A stretch of 64,000 nt of DNA from Haoranjiania flava (GTDB lineage Bacteria > Bacteroidota > Bacteroidia > Chitinophagales > Chitinophagaceae), in NCBI RefSeq assembly GCF_025631005.1, contig NZ_JAOTPL010000017.1, positions 6,740-70,739 on the forward strand. The letters run 5' to 3'. The position numbers were made by a program, and so were the translations under genes. Of this stretch, positions 27,012 through 36,564 are shown piece after piece. Every line of letters begins with the position of its first letter. Positions within the stretch are counted from its first letter, which is position 1. Below the pieces are notes generated by a model that saw nothing but the letters and a program-made list of their open reading frames with translations, was not told the origin of the DNA and searched no databases.

Positions 27012-28637
27012 TTACGCGTACATCTCTTCTCTCAATTGCTTTACTCTTTCATCTTCCAGGTATTCATCAAAGGTTGTGAGGCGGTCAATGATGCCTTTGG
27101 GAGTTATCTCTATCACGCGGTTGGCAACGGTCTGCATGAAAGTATGGTCATGAGAGGTCAGTAAAACTATGCCGGGGAAGGTCTGGCAACCATCGTTGAA
27201 GCTTTGTATACTTTCCAGGTCAAGGTGGTTGGTAGGCTGGTCAAGGATGATCACATTGGGATTTTGCAGCATCATTCGGCTGACCATGCAACGCACTTTT
27301 TCACCTCCGCTGAGCACATTGGTTTTCTTCATAATATCGTCACCCGAGAAGAGCATTTTCCCGAAAAAACCCCGCAAAAACGGTTCATCGGCATCGGTTA
27401 CATGCGCAGGCACGTATTGACGAAGCCAGTCGAGCAATGGCATAGCATCGTTAAAATATTCCTGGTTTTCTACCGGCAGATAGGCTTTGGTAATGGTGGT
27501 TCCCCATTCAAATTTACCGTTGTCGGCTTTTCCTTCGTTATTGATAATATCAAAAAAATGAGAAACAGCCAGCGGGTCTTTACTGATAAAGGCTATCTTA
27601 TCGCCCTTGTTAACATCAAATGTTATATTGTCGAAAAGTGTTCTGCCATCAATGGTTTTCTTCAGTTTTTCTACGCTCAATATCTGGTTGCCCACTTCGC
27701 GCAACGGCTGGAAGATAATGCCCGGGTATTTCCTGTTAGATGGTTCAATCTCTTCAATAGTGAGCTTTTCCAATGCCTTCTTCCTTGAGGTAGCCTGCTT
27801 GGATTTGGAAGCGTTGGCGCTGAAGCGTGCAATAAAATCCAGCAGAGCCTGGCGCTTATCTTCCATTTTCTTGTTCTTATCCGATATCTGGCGGGCCATC
27901 AGTTGTGAGCTCTCGTACCAGAAGGTATAGTTTCCGGTAAATATTTTTATTTTCTGGCGATCCACGTCGGCTACGTGCGTACAAACCGCATCCAGGAAGT
28001 GACGGTCGTGGCTCACCACTAAAACAATATTCTGGTAGTCTGCCAGGAAGTTTTCCAGCCAGCCGATGGTGTCTATGTCCAGGCCGTTGGTAGGCTCATC
28101 CAGCAATAAAATGTCCGGATTGCCAAACAGCGCCTGTGCAAGCAGCACGCGCACTTTCATGTTAGAAGGAATGTCTTTCATCAGCATCTGGTGCATATCA
28201 TCCTTTACACCCAAGCCGCTGAGGAAGGATGCCGCATCGCTTTCAGATTCATAGCCGCCCATTTCACCGTATTCGGCTTCCAGGTGGCTGGCCTCCATGT
28301 AATCGTCTTCCGTAGCGTCGGGGTTGGCGTAGATGGCATCACGTTTATGCATCACGTCCCACATTTTTTTATGGCCCATCAGCACTGTATTCAGCACTGT
28401 CTGTTCATCAAATTCAAAGTGGTTTTGCTTCAGGAAAGACAGCCGTTCTCCGGGTGTAACCTCCACAGATCCTTTGTTCGGCTCAATCTCTCCGCTCAGG
28501 ATCTTTAAAAAAGTAGATTTTCCCGCACCGTTGGCGCCGATGATGCCGTAGCAGTTGCCTTTGGTAAAATTGATGTTTACCTCGTCAAACAAAACTCTCT
28601 TTCCGTAAGCAAGGGTAATATTTCTGGCACTTAACAT
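27012..28637 (-). CDS. ABC-F family ATPase (YbiT/YkpA-like) with degenerate second site
   Basis: 541 residues from the ATG at 28637 (MLSARNITLAYGKRV); the frame runs 48 bases further but the added residues are not family-like. No membrane segments; two ABC domains. The first has an intact Walker A GANGAGKST (about 33-41) and Walker B LLLDEPTNGLD. In the second the P-loop is replaced by AFISKDPLAVSHFF, with no GKS/T lysine, and the Walker B reads IILDQPTNHLD, with Gln for the catalytic Glu, while signature LSGGEKVRC stays. Relatives of this branch also have a weakened second P-loop. Likely a ribosome-associated factor. Confidence 0.92.
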   Translation of the reverse strand: MLSARNITLAYGKRVLFDEVNINFTKGNCYGIIGANGAGKSTFLKILSGEIEPNKGSVEVTPGERLSFLKQNHFEFDEQTVLNTVLMGHKKMWDVMHKRDAIYANPDATEDDYMEASHLEAEYGEMGGYESESDAASFLSGLGVKDDMHQMLMKDIPSNMKVRVLLAQALFGNPDILLLDEPTNGLDIDTIGWLENFLADYQNIVLVVSHDRHFLDAVCTHVADVDRQKIKIFTGNYTFWYESSQLMARQISDKNKKMEDKRQALLDFIARFSANASKSKQATSRKKALEKLTIEEIEPSNRKYPGIIFQPLREVGNQILSVEKLKKTIDGRTLFDNITFDVNKGDKIAFISKDPLAVSHFFDIINNEGKADNGKFEWGTTITKAYLPVENQEYFNDAMPLLDWLRQYVPAHVTDADEPFLRGFFGKMLFSGDDIMKKTNVLSGGEKVRCMVSRMMLQNPNVIILDQPTNHLDLESIQSFNDGCQTFPGIVLLTSHDHTFMQTVANRVIEITPKGIIDRLTTFDEYLEDERVKQLREEMYA

Positions 28638-28750
28638 GAATAAACTTCTCCTTTGGTTTTTGAGGCGCAAAGGTACGAAAATCAATCGTCAATAAGAAGT
28701 GGGGCCCGGAATGTTTTACCACAGCCCGAAATAATTCCTCATACCGTCAC

Positions 28751-28948
28751 ATGATAACTCCACAACTCCACATCTCCACACCTCCACACCTCAACAACTC
28801 CACACCTCCACACCTCCCCACCTCAACAAATCCACAAATCCCCATCTCCACAACTCCCCATCTCCACACCTCAACAAATCCACACCTCCACATTTCCACA
28901 CCTCCACACCTCCACAACCACACATCATCACCTGATAACTCCATCACC
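28751..28948. repeat. CT/CA-rich microsatellite
   Basis: About 200 bases built from short imperfect units such as CTCCACACC, CTCAACAA and CCCCATCTC. One strand is nearly free of G and the other nearly free of C. Open frames exist on both strands across it, which comes from the composition and not from coding. It lies in the gap between divergent ABC-F and DUF2723 genes. Confidence 0.88.
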
Positions 28949-28982
28949 TAAAATATCTTTTTACAAATTTGTAGTTTTTAAT

Positions 28983-28990
28983 TAGGTTTG
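28983..28990 (+). promoter_or_regulatory. -7 box of DUF2723 gene
   Basis: TAGGTTTG matches TAnnTTTG and is 52 bases before the ATG at 29043. Confidence 0.4.
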
Positions 28991-29042
28991 CGCTTAATTA
29001 AATTAGGCAAAGTCTAAATTTTTTTAAGCATAAAATATCCAG

Positions 29043-32000
29043 ATGAACTTTAAAAAGATCAATAACATAGTCGGTTGGGCTGTGTTTTTTATTGCAGCTA
29101 TCGTGTATATATCTACCTCAGAAGCCGGCGGCAGTTTCTGGGATTGTGGTGAATTTGTGAGCAGCGCTTACAAAGTACAGATACCGCATCCGCCGGGCGC
29201 GCCATTGTTTGTGCTTCTGGGCAGGTTTTTCATTATCCTTTTCGGTGATAACCCGCTGAATGCGGCAAAAGCCGTAAATACCATGAATGCACTTGCCTGC
29301 GCTTTCACCATCTTATTTTTATTCTGGACCATCACGCACTTTGCGCGTCGCATCATCAACGGCAACAGGCCGTTTTCGGAAATGTCCCGCGACCAGGTGT
29401 GGACCATCATGGCTTCCGGTGTTATCGGCGCTTTGGCATTTACCTTTACAGACTCCTTCTGGTACAGCGCTGTGGAGGGCGAAGTATATGCACTATCATC
29501 TTTCTTTACTGCTATTACTTTCTGGGCTATCCTACGCTGGGAGCATATGGCAGATCAGCCTGGAGCAGACAAATGGATCATTTTTATTTTCTTCCTGATG
29601 GGACTGGCCATTGGCGTACACCTTCTGAACCTGCTTACAATTCCTGCGATTATCCTGGTGATCTATTTCAGGAGAAGAAATGAATTTAATTACAAAGAAA
29701 TAAGAAAATGGTTCCTGCGTTTAATGATCGCAGGCGGTATACTTGGTTTCATCGCTGCGCTGATAGGCGCGCCTGCTGTTGAATACAATGGTACGGAAGG
29801 CATCGGTACCGACGCTACTCCTGCCGGCCTCATCCTCTTCCTGGTAGCTGCAGCCATCGGTGTATTCTACCTGGTTGAGAAAAATGCCAAACCTGAAAAT
29901 AAAGAATCTTATGGAGGCGCATATATTTTCCTGGTAATGAGCGCTGTTATCCTGGGTGTGGTACAGTTAGGCATTATCCAGTATACTATTAAAGTTGCAG
30001 GCGCTATGGACAGGGTATTCGTAAACTCGTTTGGCCTGCCATTTTTTACAGGTTTTGCCTTCTTTTTTATATTGGTAGCCGTGGGTTTATATTTCGCCAT
30101 CAGGTATGCCAACAGGCATGGCTTTAAGTATCTTGCACTGGGATTGTGGAGCGCAGCATTTATCCTGATCGGCTACAGCACCTACATTACTACGCTCATA
30201 AGAAGTAATGCCAACCCGTCTATAGACATGTTCAATGTAGACAACCCGATGAGCCTGGTGGGCTATCTGGGACGTGAACAATACGGCGATTTCCCCATAT
30301 TGTACGGGCAAAAGTTTACTGCCGAAAGGCCAACTTATGTAAATACAGGTAAAAACTACGCAAAGAGTACGGATATTGACCCGAATGCAAAACCTGAATA
30401 TATTGTTACCGGCAATAAACAAAAAGCCATGTACAACAAAGCAGATAAGATGGCTTTCCCGCGTGTATGGAACAATGGCAACGACAGGGGGCAGGCAGAT
30501 TATTATGCATCATTCCTCGGGATCGGCAAATACCAGGATCCTCAGACCGGTCAGGTGCGGTGGGAGAGAGAGCCCAATTTCATAGACAACATTAAGTTCT
30601 TTATCGGGTACCAGAACTACTACATGTTCATGCGCTATTTCCTTTGGAACTACAGCGGCAGGCAGAACGATATGCAGGGCAATGGCGGCGGCGATGTGCG
30701 TGGCGGCAACTGGATCACAGGAATTTCTTTTATAGACAACCTGATGTACGGCGACCAGAGCGTAATGCCTGACAGTCTTAAACACAACAAAGCCCGCAAT
30801 GCATTCTTTGCACTGCCGCTGATACTCGGGTTGCTGGGTATGTTCTATCATTTTAAAAAGAAAGGAGATGATGCATTTATTACCTTCATGCTTTTCTTTA
30901 TGACCGGCTTTGCCATTATCATTTACCTGAACCAGGCTGGCAACGAACCACGTGAACGTGACTATGCTTTTGCCGGCGCTACCTATGCTTTTGCTATCTG
31001 GATAGGTATAGGCATTTTCAAAGTAAGGGAATGGTTTGAGAAAATATCAAAGCCGAAAATGGCTACGGCATTGGCTTTTGCAGTTTGCCTGCTGGCAGTG
31101 CCGGTAGTAATGGCACAGCAGGGATGGGACGATCACGACAGGAGCAAGAAAACCCTGGCGCCCGATCTGGCCATCAATTACCTGGAAAGCTGTGCACCGA
31201 ATGCCATACTTTTTTCTTTTGGCGACAATGATACGTATCCGCTGTGGTATGCCCAGGAAGTTATGGGTGTGCGCCCGGACGTACGTGTGGTAAACACCAG
31301 CCTGCTCGGTATTGACTGGTATATCAACGGGCTGCGCAATAAAGTAAACCAAAGCCCTGCCATAGACGTGATCTACAGTCGTGAACAGATGGAAGGCGAC
31401 CGCAGGAATGTGATCTATTACAACCCCAACCCTGCGTTTCCTGAAACACAATACTACAACCTGTATGATATGATGAAGGATTACGCAGGTGTGGATAATC
31501 CCCAGACCATGGTAACCTTACAGGACGGATCTAAATACAATACTTTCCCTGTAAAGAAAGTGTTTGTGCCTGTTGATGCCAATGTTGTGCGCAATAACGG
31601 TACTGTAAATGCCACAGATACTATTGCAGATGCCATGATGTTTGATATTCCTAAAAATTACCTTGCTAAGAATGACTGGGCTATTCTGAATATTATTGCT
31701 GCTAACCAGTGGAAGCGTCCTATATATTTTACCAGCGCAAGCACTTACCAGATAGGGCTTGGCTTTGAGCCATACTTAAGAAAAGAAGGCATGTCTTACA
31801 GGCTTACGCCTGTGAAACCTAAACAGTCAGCTTTTGGTGAATCCGTGAATGCTGAAAAAGGCTATCCTATCGTGATGAATAAATTTAAGTTTGGCAATGC
31901 AGACCTGCCGGGCGTTTATTTTGATGAAGAAAACCGAAGGCACCTGGTTTCTATCCGCATGGCTTACGGGCAACTGGCGCTGGAACTTATAGAGCAGGGA

Positions 32001-32390
32001 AAGAAAGAAGAAGCTGTAAAAGTATTGCATAAAGTAGATAAAGGTATGCTGCAGGAAAATATGCCTTATGGCATGGTATCCAGCAACAATATGCATAACC
32101 AGGCTTCGCTGATATTGTTGCAGGCTGCTGCATTGGTGGGTGAAAAACAGTTATTTAATAAGATAGCTTCATCACTTAAAAAAGACCTGAACCAGCAGAT
32201 CAATTATGTAAATGTTTTAGGCACAGACAAGGTAGGGCCTTATGTCACAAATGAGGCTTCGCGTTCGCAACAATTTTTGCAGATGATAGATCAACTGGAA
32301 AAAGAAATAAACGATGCGGGCGCTGCTGCGCGCCTGGAAAACCGGCAGGCAAAAACTGCTGACAGCATTGCAGATACGGTAGCAAGATAA
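29043..32390 (+). CDS. DUF2723 (GT117) integral membrane protein
   Basis: 1115 residues. The N-terminal DUF2723 domain begins with a membrane helix followed by SFWDCGEFVSSAYKVQIPHPPGAP (positions about 32-55, read across two segments), the acidic motif of this PMT/GT-C-like family, now classed as GT117 with proposed protein or glycan mannosyl/glycosyl transfer in the envelope. At least ten hydrophobic segments occupy about 10-690; the last 400 residues are outside the membrane and include FSFGDNDTYPLWYAQEVMGV, also conserved in the family. The acceptor is unknown. Ends at its own terminator; single gene. Confidence 0.9.
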   Translation: MNFKKINNIVGWAVFFIAAIVYISTSEAGGSFWDCGEFVSSAYKVQIPHPPGAPLFVLLGRFFIILFGDNPLNAAKAVNTMNALACAFTILFLFWTITHFARRIINGNRPFSEMSRDQVWTIMASGVIGALAFTFTDSFWYSAVEGEVYALSSFFTAITFWAILRWEHMADQPGADKWIIFIFFLMGLAIGVHLLNLLTIPAIILVIYFRRRNEFNYKEIRKWFLRLMIAGGILGFIAALIGAPAVEYNGTEGIGTDATPAGLILFLVAAAIGVFYLVEKNAKPENKESYGGAYIFLVMSAVILGVVQLGIIQYTIKVAGAMDRVFVNSFGLPFFTGFAFFFILVAVGLYFAIRYANRHGFKYLALGLWSAAFILIGYSTYITTLIRSNANPSIDMFNVDNPMSLVGYLGREQYGDFPILYGQKFTAERPTYVNTGKNYAKSTDIDPNAKPEYIVTGNKQKAMYNKADKMAFPRVWNNGNDRGQADYYASFLGIGKYQDPQTGQVRWEREPNFIDNIKFFIGYQNYYMFMRYFLWNYSGRQNDMQGNGGGDVRGGNWITGISFIDNLMYGDQSVMPDSLKHNKARNAFFALPLILGLLGMFYHFKKKGDDAFITFMLFFMTGFAIIIYLNQAGNEPRERDYAFAGATYAFAIWIGIGIFKVREWFEKISKPKMATALAFAVCLLAVPVVMAQQGWDDHDRSKKTLAPDLAINYLESCAPNAILFSFGDNDTYPLWYAQEVMGVRPDVRVVNTSLLGIDWYINGLRNKVNQSPAIDVIYSREQMEGDRRNVIYYNPNPAFPETQYYNLYDMMKDYAGVDNPQTMVTLQDGSKYNTFPVKKVFVPVDANVVRNNGTVNATDTIADAMMFDIPKNYLAKNDWAILNIIAANQWKRPIYFTSASTYQIGLGFEPYLRKEGMSYRLTPVKPKQSAFGESVNAEKGYPIVMNKFKFGNADLPGVYFDEENRRHLVSIRMAYGQLALELIEQGKKEEAVKVLHKVDKGMLQENMPYGMVSSNNMHNQASLILLQAAALVGEKQLFNKIASSLKKDLNQQINYVNVLGTDKVGPYVTNEASRSQQFLQMIDQLEKEINDAGAAARLENRQAKTADSIADTVAR

Positions 32391-32411
32391 TATGGATGCT
32401 TTGTTATGCAT

Positions 32412-32442
32412 AGGCCGGAATACAAACTTCCGGCCTTTTTTA
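32412..32442 (+). terminator. terminator of DUF2723 gene
   Basis: AGGCCGGAA (32412-32420) pairs with TTCCGGCCT (32428-32436), followed by a T run, 21 bases past the stop. Confidence 0.9.
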
Positions 32443-32468
32443 TTGTATTATTTGAAAGATAAATGAAC

Positions 32469-32476
32469 TAAATTTG
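32469..32476 (+). promoter_or_regulatory. -7 box of ugd
   Basis: TAAATTTG matches TAnnTTTG, 23 bases before the ATG at 32500; a TTG lies at 32443-32445, 23 bases upstream, as a possible -33. Confidence 0.55.
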
Positions 32477-32499
32477 TGCGTAAAAATTAAACCAGTCGA

Positions 32500-33813
32500 A
32501 TGAAAGTAGTTGTAGTAGGCACAGGCTACGTAGGCCTTGTAACCGGAGCATGTTTGGCCGACGTAGGCGTGGATGTGTGTTGCATAGATATCGATGAGCA
32601 TAAAATTGAAGGGTTGAAGCAGGGCATACTGCCCATCTATGAGCCCGGGCTTGAAGAGATTGTAGTAAGGAATTATAAAAAGAAAAGGCTTACATTCAGC
32701 ACCAGTCTTACAGAAAATCTGAAAGATGTTGAAGCTGTGTTTATTGCCGTGGGCACACCATCCACCGAAGACGGCAGCGCAGACATGCAATATGTGATTG
32801 ATGTGGCTTGCGAGATCGGCAGGCACATGCAGGATTACCTGGTAGTGGTTACCAAGAGTACAGTACCCGTAGGGTCTTCTGAAATTATCCGTAAAACCAT
32901 CAGTACAGCGTTGCAGAAACGCAATGTGGACATAGCTTTCGATATGGCATCTAACCCCGAGTTCTTAAAAGAAGGCGCCGCCATAAAAGACTTTATGAGC
33001 CCGGACCGTATTGTGATCGGTGTAGATTCAGACAAGGCTAAAGAGATCATGGATACTTTGTACAAGCCTTTTTTGCTCAACGGTTACCGCATCATTTACA
33101 TGGATATACCTTCTGCAGAAATGACCAAGTATGCCGCAAACGCCATGCTGGCAACGCGTATAAGCTTTATGAATGATATAGCCGTGCTGTGCGAGCTGAC
33201 GGGCGCCAACATAAACCATGTGCGCAACGGCATCGGTTCAGACCCGCGCATCGGTAAGAAATTCCTGTATGCAGGCACAGGCTATGGTGGCTCCTGTTTT
33301 CCGAAAGATGTGAAGGCATTGATTAAAATGGGTATGGAAAACAACCATCGCCTGAGAATTTTAGAAGCCGTGGAAAACATCAATGATGAACAGAAGAAAA
33401 TTCTCTTTGCCAAAATAAATAAATATTTTGATGGCAATCTCGCAGGTAAAACAATCGCTGTATGGGGCTTAGCATTTAAGCCAAACACAGACGATGTGCG
33501 CTTCGCACCCGCACTGGTGCTGTCAGATGCATTGTTGAAAGCAGGCGCCCATGTAAGAGTCTTTGACCCTGTAGCCATGGAAGAAGCCAAAAAGCATTTG
33601 CACGACACCGTTACCTGGTGCAATGATGTTTATGAAACTGTAGAAAATGCAGATGCCATCGCATTGGTCACAGAGTGGAATGAGTTTCGCTTGCCTGACT
33701 GGAGCAGGATAAAGTCTTTAATGAAAGGTAATGCCATTTTTGACGGCAGGAATATTTACGATGATGTGATGCTGCACAAAGCAGGCTTTGATTACTTCGG
33801 CATAGGCATTTAG
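32500..33813 (+). CDS. ugd: UDP-glucose 6-dehydrogenase
   Basis: Oxidises UDP-glucose to UDP-glucuronate with two NAD+, feeding surface polysaccharide synthesis. 437 residues. NAD-binding GTGYVGLVTGACLA (about 7-20), the central SNPEFLKEGAAIKDF (about 151-165), and the catalytic cysteine in YGGSCFPKDVKAL (Cys at about 266) are all present, then a C-terminal UDP-binding domain with WGLAFKPNTDDVR. UDP-N-acetylmannosamine dehydrogenases are related, but this active-site pattern is the UDP-glucose type. Its stop overlaps the ytxJ stop on the opposite strand by four bases. Confidence 0.95.
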   Translation: MKVVVVGTGYVGLVTGACLADVGVDVCCIDIDEHKIEGLKQGILPIYEPGLEEIVVRNYKKKRLTFSTSLTENLKDVEAVFIAVGTPSTEDGSADMQYVIDVACEIGRHMQDYLVVVTKSTVPVGSSEIIRKTISTALQKRNVDIAFDMASNPEFLKEGAAIKDFMSPDRIVIGVDSDKAKEIMDTLYKPFLLNGYRIIYMDIPSAEMTKYAANAMLATRISFMNDIAVLCELTGANINHVRNGIGSDPRIGKKFLYAGTGYGGSCFPKDVKALIKMGMENNHRLRILEAVENINDEQKKILFAKINKYFDGNLAGKTIAVWGLAFKPNTDDVRFAPALVLSDALLKAGAHVRVFDPVAMEEAKKHLHDTVTWCNDVYETVENADAIALVTEWNEFRLPDWSRIKSLMKGNAIFDGRNIYDDVMLHKAGFDYFGIGI

Positions 33814-34139
33814 CTCAATGCTCTTGAAACCTCGAACATATCAATGGAATAATGGCTTTCGTGGTAAATGCACTGCCCGTCGCGGATCACAAGTACCTGT
33901 GGCGATTCATGCATCACATGAAAAGTGGAAGTAACGGCATTGGATACTTCACGGTATTTTCTTAAATCCAGGAAATGAAAATCTGCCTCCGGAACATCGG
34001 TTGATTTTTCAAAGCGGTTCAGGGCCACCGAGCTGATTCCGCAACTGGTGCTGTGCTTAAAGATTACCTGCGGCTTATCAAAAGAGTGGTTAATGATATC
34101 TTTTATCTGTTCTGTGTTTTCAAGTTTGTGCCAGTTCAT
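33810..34139 (-). CDS. ytxJ: YtxJ family bacillithiol-system redox protein
   Basis: 109 residues of thioredoxin fold. FKHSTSCGISSVAL (about 27-40) is the family's active-site region with a single cysteine, matching monothiol bacilliredoxin-like YtxJ proteins proposed to act on bacillithiolated proteins. The cis-Pro segment is HESPQVLVIRDG (about 77-88). It suggests that the organism makes bacillithiol, though no bsh gene is in the window. Convergent with ugd. Confidence 0.9.
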   Translation of the reverse strand: MNWHKLENTEQIKDIINHSFDKPQVIFKHSTSCGISSVALNRFEKSTDVPEADFHFLDLRKYREVSNAVTSTFHVMHESPQVLVIRDGQCIYHESHYSIDMFEVSRALS

Positions 34140-34237
34140 ATTTTTTCGTTTTTAAGGTTCATATTAACTTACCTTTTATCCGTCTTACATCAAAAATACA
34201 TAATTTTACATCATAACTAAAAGTATCAGCACTTATA

Positions 34238-35611
34238 ATGAATGTTCATTTTATTTCGATCGGAGGAAGCGTAATGCATCAGCTGGCAATCGCATTGAAA
34301 AAGAAAGGCTATAAGGTTACAGGTTCCGATGATGAAATCTTTGAACCGGCTAAATCTAATCTTGAAAAGGAAGGAATTTTACCAGCGGAAACAGGATGGT
34401 TTCCTGAAAAAGTATGCTCTTCACTGGATGTTGTTATCCTGGGCATGCATGCCAAAGATGATAACCCGGAATTGCTGCGTGCACGCGAGTTGGGCCTTAA
34501 GATATACTCTTTCCCTGAATACATTTACCAGGAAAGTAAAAGCAAAAAACGTGTGGCCATTGGCGGAAGCCATGGCAAAACTTCGGTTACCGCCATGCTG
34601 ATGCATGTGCTGAAAAATTGTCTTTCAAGTTTTGACTATCTCGTAGGCGCCAGGCTCAAAGGCTTTGAACAAAGCGTGAATATTACAGATGCACCCGTAA
34701 TTGTTTGTGAAGCGGATGAATACCCGGCAAGCGCCATCGAACGCCGCCCTAAATTTCACTTCCTGTATCCCCACATTGCCGTATTAACCGGCATTGCATG
34801 GGATCACATCAATGTATTTCCCACTTTTGATAACTACCTGGAGCAATTCAGGATATTCATAGGCACTATATCGCCCAATGGTATTCTCATCTACAATGAG
34901 TCCGATGAGGTTTTACATAAGCTGGTTGAGGAAACCAGGCGCCAGGATATACGCTACCAGGCATATGCATTGCCGGTAAATACTGTTAAAAACGGCATCA
35001 CCAGCATTGAACTGGATGGAAAAACTACGGAGTTGAAAGTTTTTGGTGAACATAATCTTATGAACATCAACGCCGCATTTTATGTATGCAAAGAACTGGG
35101 CATTACTACCAAAGAGTTTATCAAAAGCATTGCATCGTTTGCGGGCGCGGCCAAACGCCTGGAACTGCTGGAAAGTAATGAATCTACGAGCATCTACCGC
35201 GACTTTGCACATGCACCCAGTAAGGTAAAAGCCACTATTGATGCGGTAAAGCAACAATTCCCCAACAGGAGGCTGATAGCCATTCTTGAACTGCATACAT
35301 ACAGCAGCCTCAATGCAAACTTTATGTCGCAATACCGCAATGCCATGCAAAGCGCTGATGAAGCTGTCGTTTTTTATTCCAGCCATGCTTTGGAATTAAA
35401 GCGTATGCCCCCATTGCATGCGTCGGTTATTGAAAAAGGTTTTGATAAAGAAGGGTTGAAAATAATGACCAACCGGCAGGAGCTGGAAGATTACCTGCAC
35501 CGCCAGGATTATGCCGGCAGCAATCTTTTGCTGATGAGCAGCGGAGATTATGAGGGAATAGATGTAGCGCTGCTGGCGAAGGAACTGATTAACGCTAAAG
35601 TTACAGGGTAA
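34238..35611 (+). CDS. mpl: UDP-N-acetylmuramate:tripeptide ligase, Mpl type
   Basis: 457 residues of the Mur ligase superfamily. The N-terminal nucleotide domain begins HFISIGGSVMHQLAIAL; the ATP-binding loop is AIGGSHGKTSVTAML (about 105-119); the central domain contains CEADEYPASA; the C-terminal domain ends with LLLMSSGDYEGID. The ISIGGSVMHQLA opening, in place of IGIGGIGMSGIA of MurC, marks Mpl, which attaches recycled L-Ala-D-Glu-mDAP to UDP-MurNAc. MurC remains the alternative. Followed 45 bases later by the exonuclease gene. Confidence 0.9.
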   Translation: MNVHFISIGGSVMHQLAIALKKKGYKVTGSDDEIFEPAKSNLEKEGILPAETGWFPEKVCSSLDVVILGMHAKDDNPELLRARELGLKIYSFPEYIYQESKSKKRVAIGGSHGKTSVTAMLMHVLKNCLSSFDYLVGARLKGFEQSVNITDAPVIVCEADEYPASAIERRPKFHFLYPHIAVLTGIAWDHINVFPTFDNYLEQFRIFIGTISPNGILIYNESDEVLHKLVEETRRQDIRYQAYALPVNTVKNGITSIELDGKTTELKVFGEHNLMNINAAFYVCKELGITTKEFIKSIASFAGAAKRLELLESNESTSIYRDFAHAPSKVKATIDAVKQQFPNRRLIAILELHTYSSLNANFMSQYRNAMQSADEAVVFYSSHALELKRMPPLHASVIEKGFDKEGLKIMTNRQELEDYLHRQDYAGSNLLLMSSGDYEGIDVALLAKELINAKVTG

Positions 35612-35656
35612 CTTCAGTTCAATTCATTATTTTTTTTCCAATTATATTTCGTTGAC

Positions 35657-36439
35657 ATGAATTTACAGTTAAAAAGGCCGATTGCTTTTTTTGATCTTGA
35701 AACCACCGGCATAAATACCGCGAGCGACCGTATAGTAGAGATTGCAATTCTAAAAATTATGCCTGATGGCACACAGCTGAAGAAAAGAATGCTGCTGAAT
35801 CCCGAAATGCCTATACCCAAGGCTGCCAGCGACATACACGGCATTACCAACGAAATGGTAAAGGATGCGCCCACATTTAAGCAGGTGGCAAACGAGGTAA
35901 TGCAGTTCCTGGAAAATTGTGATCTCGGCGGCTACAACAGCAATAAATTTGATGTGCCTGTGCTTATTGAAGAGTTCCTGCGCGTAAACATCAATTTTAA
36001 CATGGATGGCAGGAAAATGATCGATGCACAGAAAATATTCCATAAAATGGAGCAGCGCACGCTTACCGCTGCTTATAAGTTTTATTGTGATAAGGAGCTG
36101 GAAGATGCCCATAGCGCGCTTTCTGATGCTACAGCCACGTTCGAGGTGTTGTGCGCACAGCTTGCCCGCTATACCCATATCGGTACTACGGTGGAAGACA
36201 TCCTGGCATTCACAGGCGAAGAAAAGTTTATAGACATTGCCCGCAGGTTTGTATACCAGAATGGGGTGCCTTGCTTTAATTTTGGTAAGCACAAAGGCAA
36301 GCCCGTGGAAGAGGTATTTAAAATTGAACCGCAATATTATGACTGGATGATGCGCGGCGATTTTCCGCTGCATACCAAACAGAAACTTTCTGAAATGTTC
36401 AACGCTTACACCTTAAAAAAGTTAGGCAAAGTTCATTAA
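35657..36439 (+). CDS. DnaQ-like 3'-5' exonuclease with C-terminal DUF3820-like domain
   Basis: 260 residues. The DEDDh exonuclease domain (about 8-175) shows FFDLETTG (Asp13, Glu15), the ExoII block GGYNSNKFDVPVLIEEF and ExoIII DAHSALSDATAT with the His and Asp. This is the fold of the DNA polymerase III epsilon proofreader, but the protein is separate and probably trims DNA or RNA ends. The last 60 residues (NFGKHKGKPVEEVF...YYDWMMRGDF) look like a DUF3820 domain, often fused to such exonucleases. Possibly cotranscribed with mpl. Confidence 0.9.
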   Translation: MNLQLKRPIAFFDLETTGINTASDRIVEIAILKIMPDGTQLKKRMLLNPEMPIPKAASDIHGITNEMVKDAPTFKQVANEVMQFLENCDLGGYNSNKFDVPVLIEEFLRVNINFNMDGRKMIDAQKIFHKMEQRTLTAAYKFYCDKELEDAHSALSDATATFEVLCAQLARYTHIGTTVEDILAFTGEEKFIDIARRFVYQNGVPCFNFGKHKGKPVEEVFKIEPQYYDWMMRGDFPLHTKQKLSEMFNAYTLKKLGKVH

Positions 36440-36459
36440 TACAGCTGTAATATTTGTTG

Positions 36460-36564
36460 ATGAAATGGGCCATAAGCATGTTGCATGCCAACCTCGGATG
36501 AATAAGCGAAACGAAGTTCAAGTAATTTCATGTGCAACTGAAAACAAATAAAAATACACTCATG
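36460..36564 (+). repeat. structured leader repeat before M28 peptidase gene
   Basis: A single copy of the family also seen at 7555, 56894 and 57373. Left arm ATGAAAT (36460-36466) pairs perfectly with right arm ATTTCAT (36525-36531). The core has CCATAAGC, GTTGCATGCCAAC and GATGAATAA as in other copies; the tail AAATAAAAATACACTCATG ends at the start codon 36562-36564. An imperfect -7-like TAATATTTG sits just before it. Confidence 0.75.

Noticed and set aside
28747..28951. Open frames on both strands of about 66 codons
   Set aside because: They arise from the CT/CA microsatellite, which lacks stop codons by composition; the products are low-complexity.
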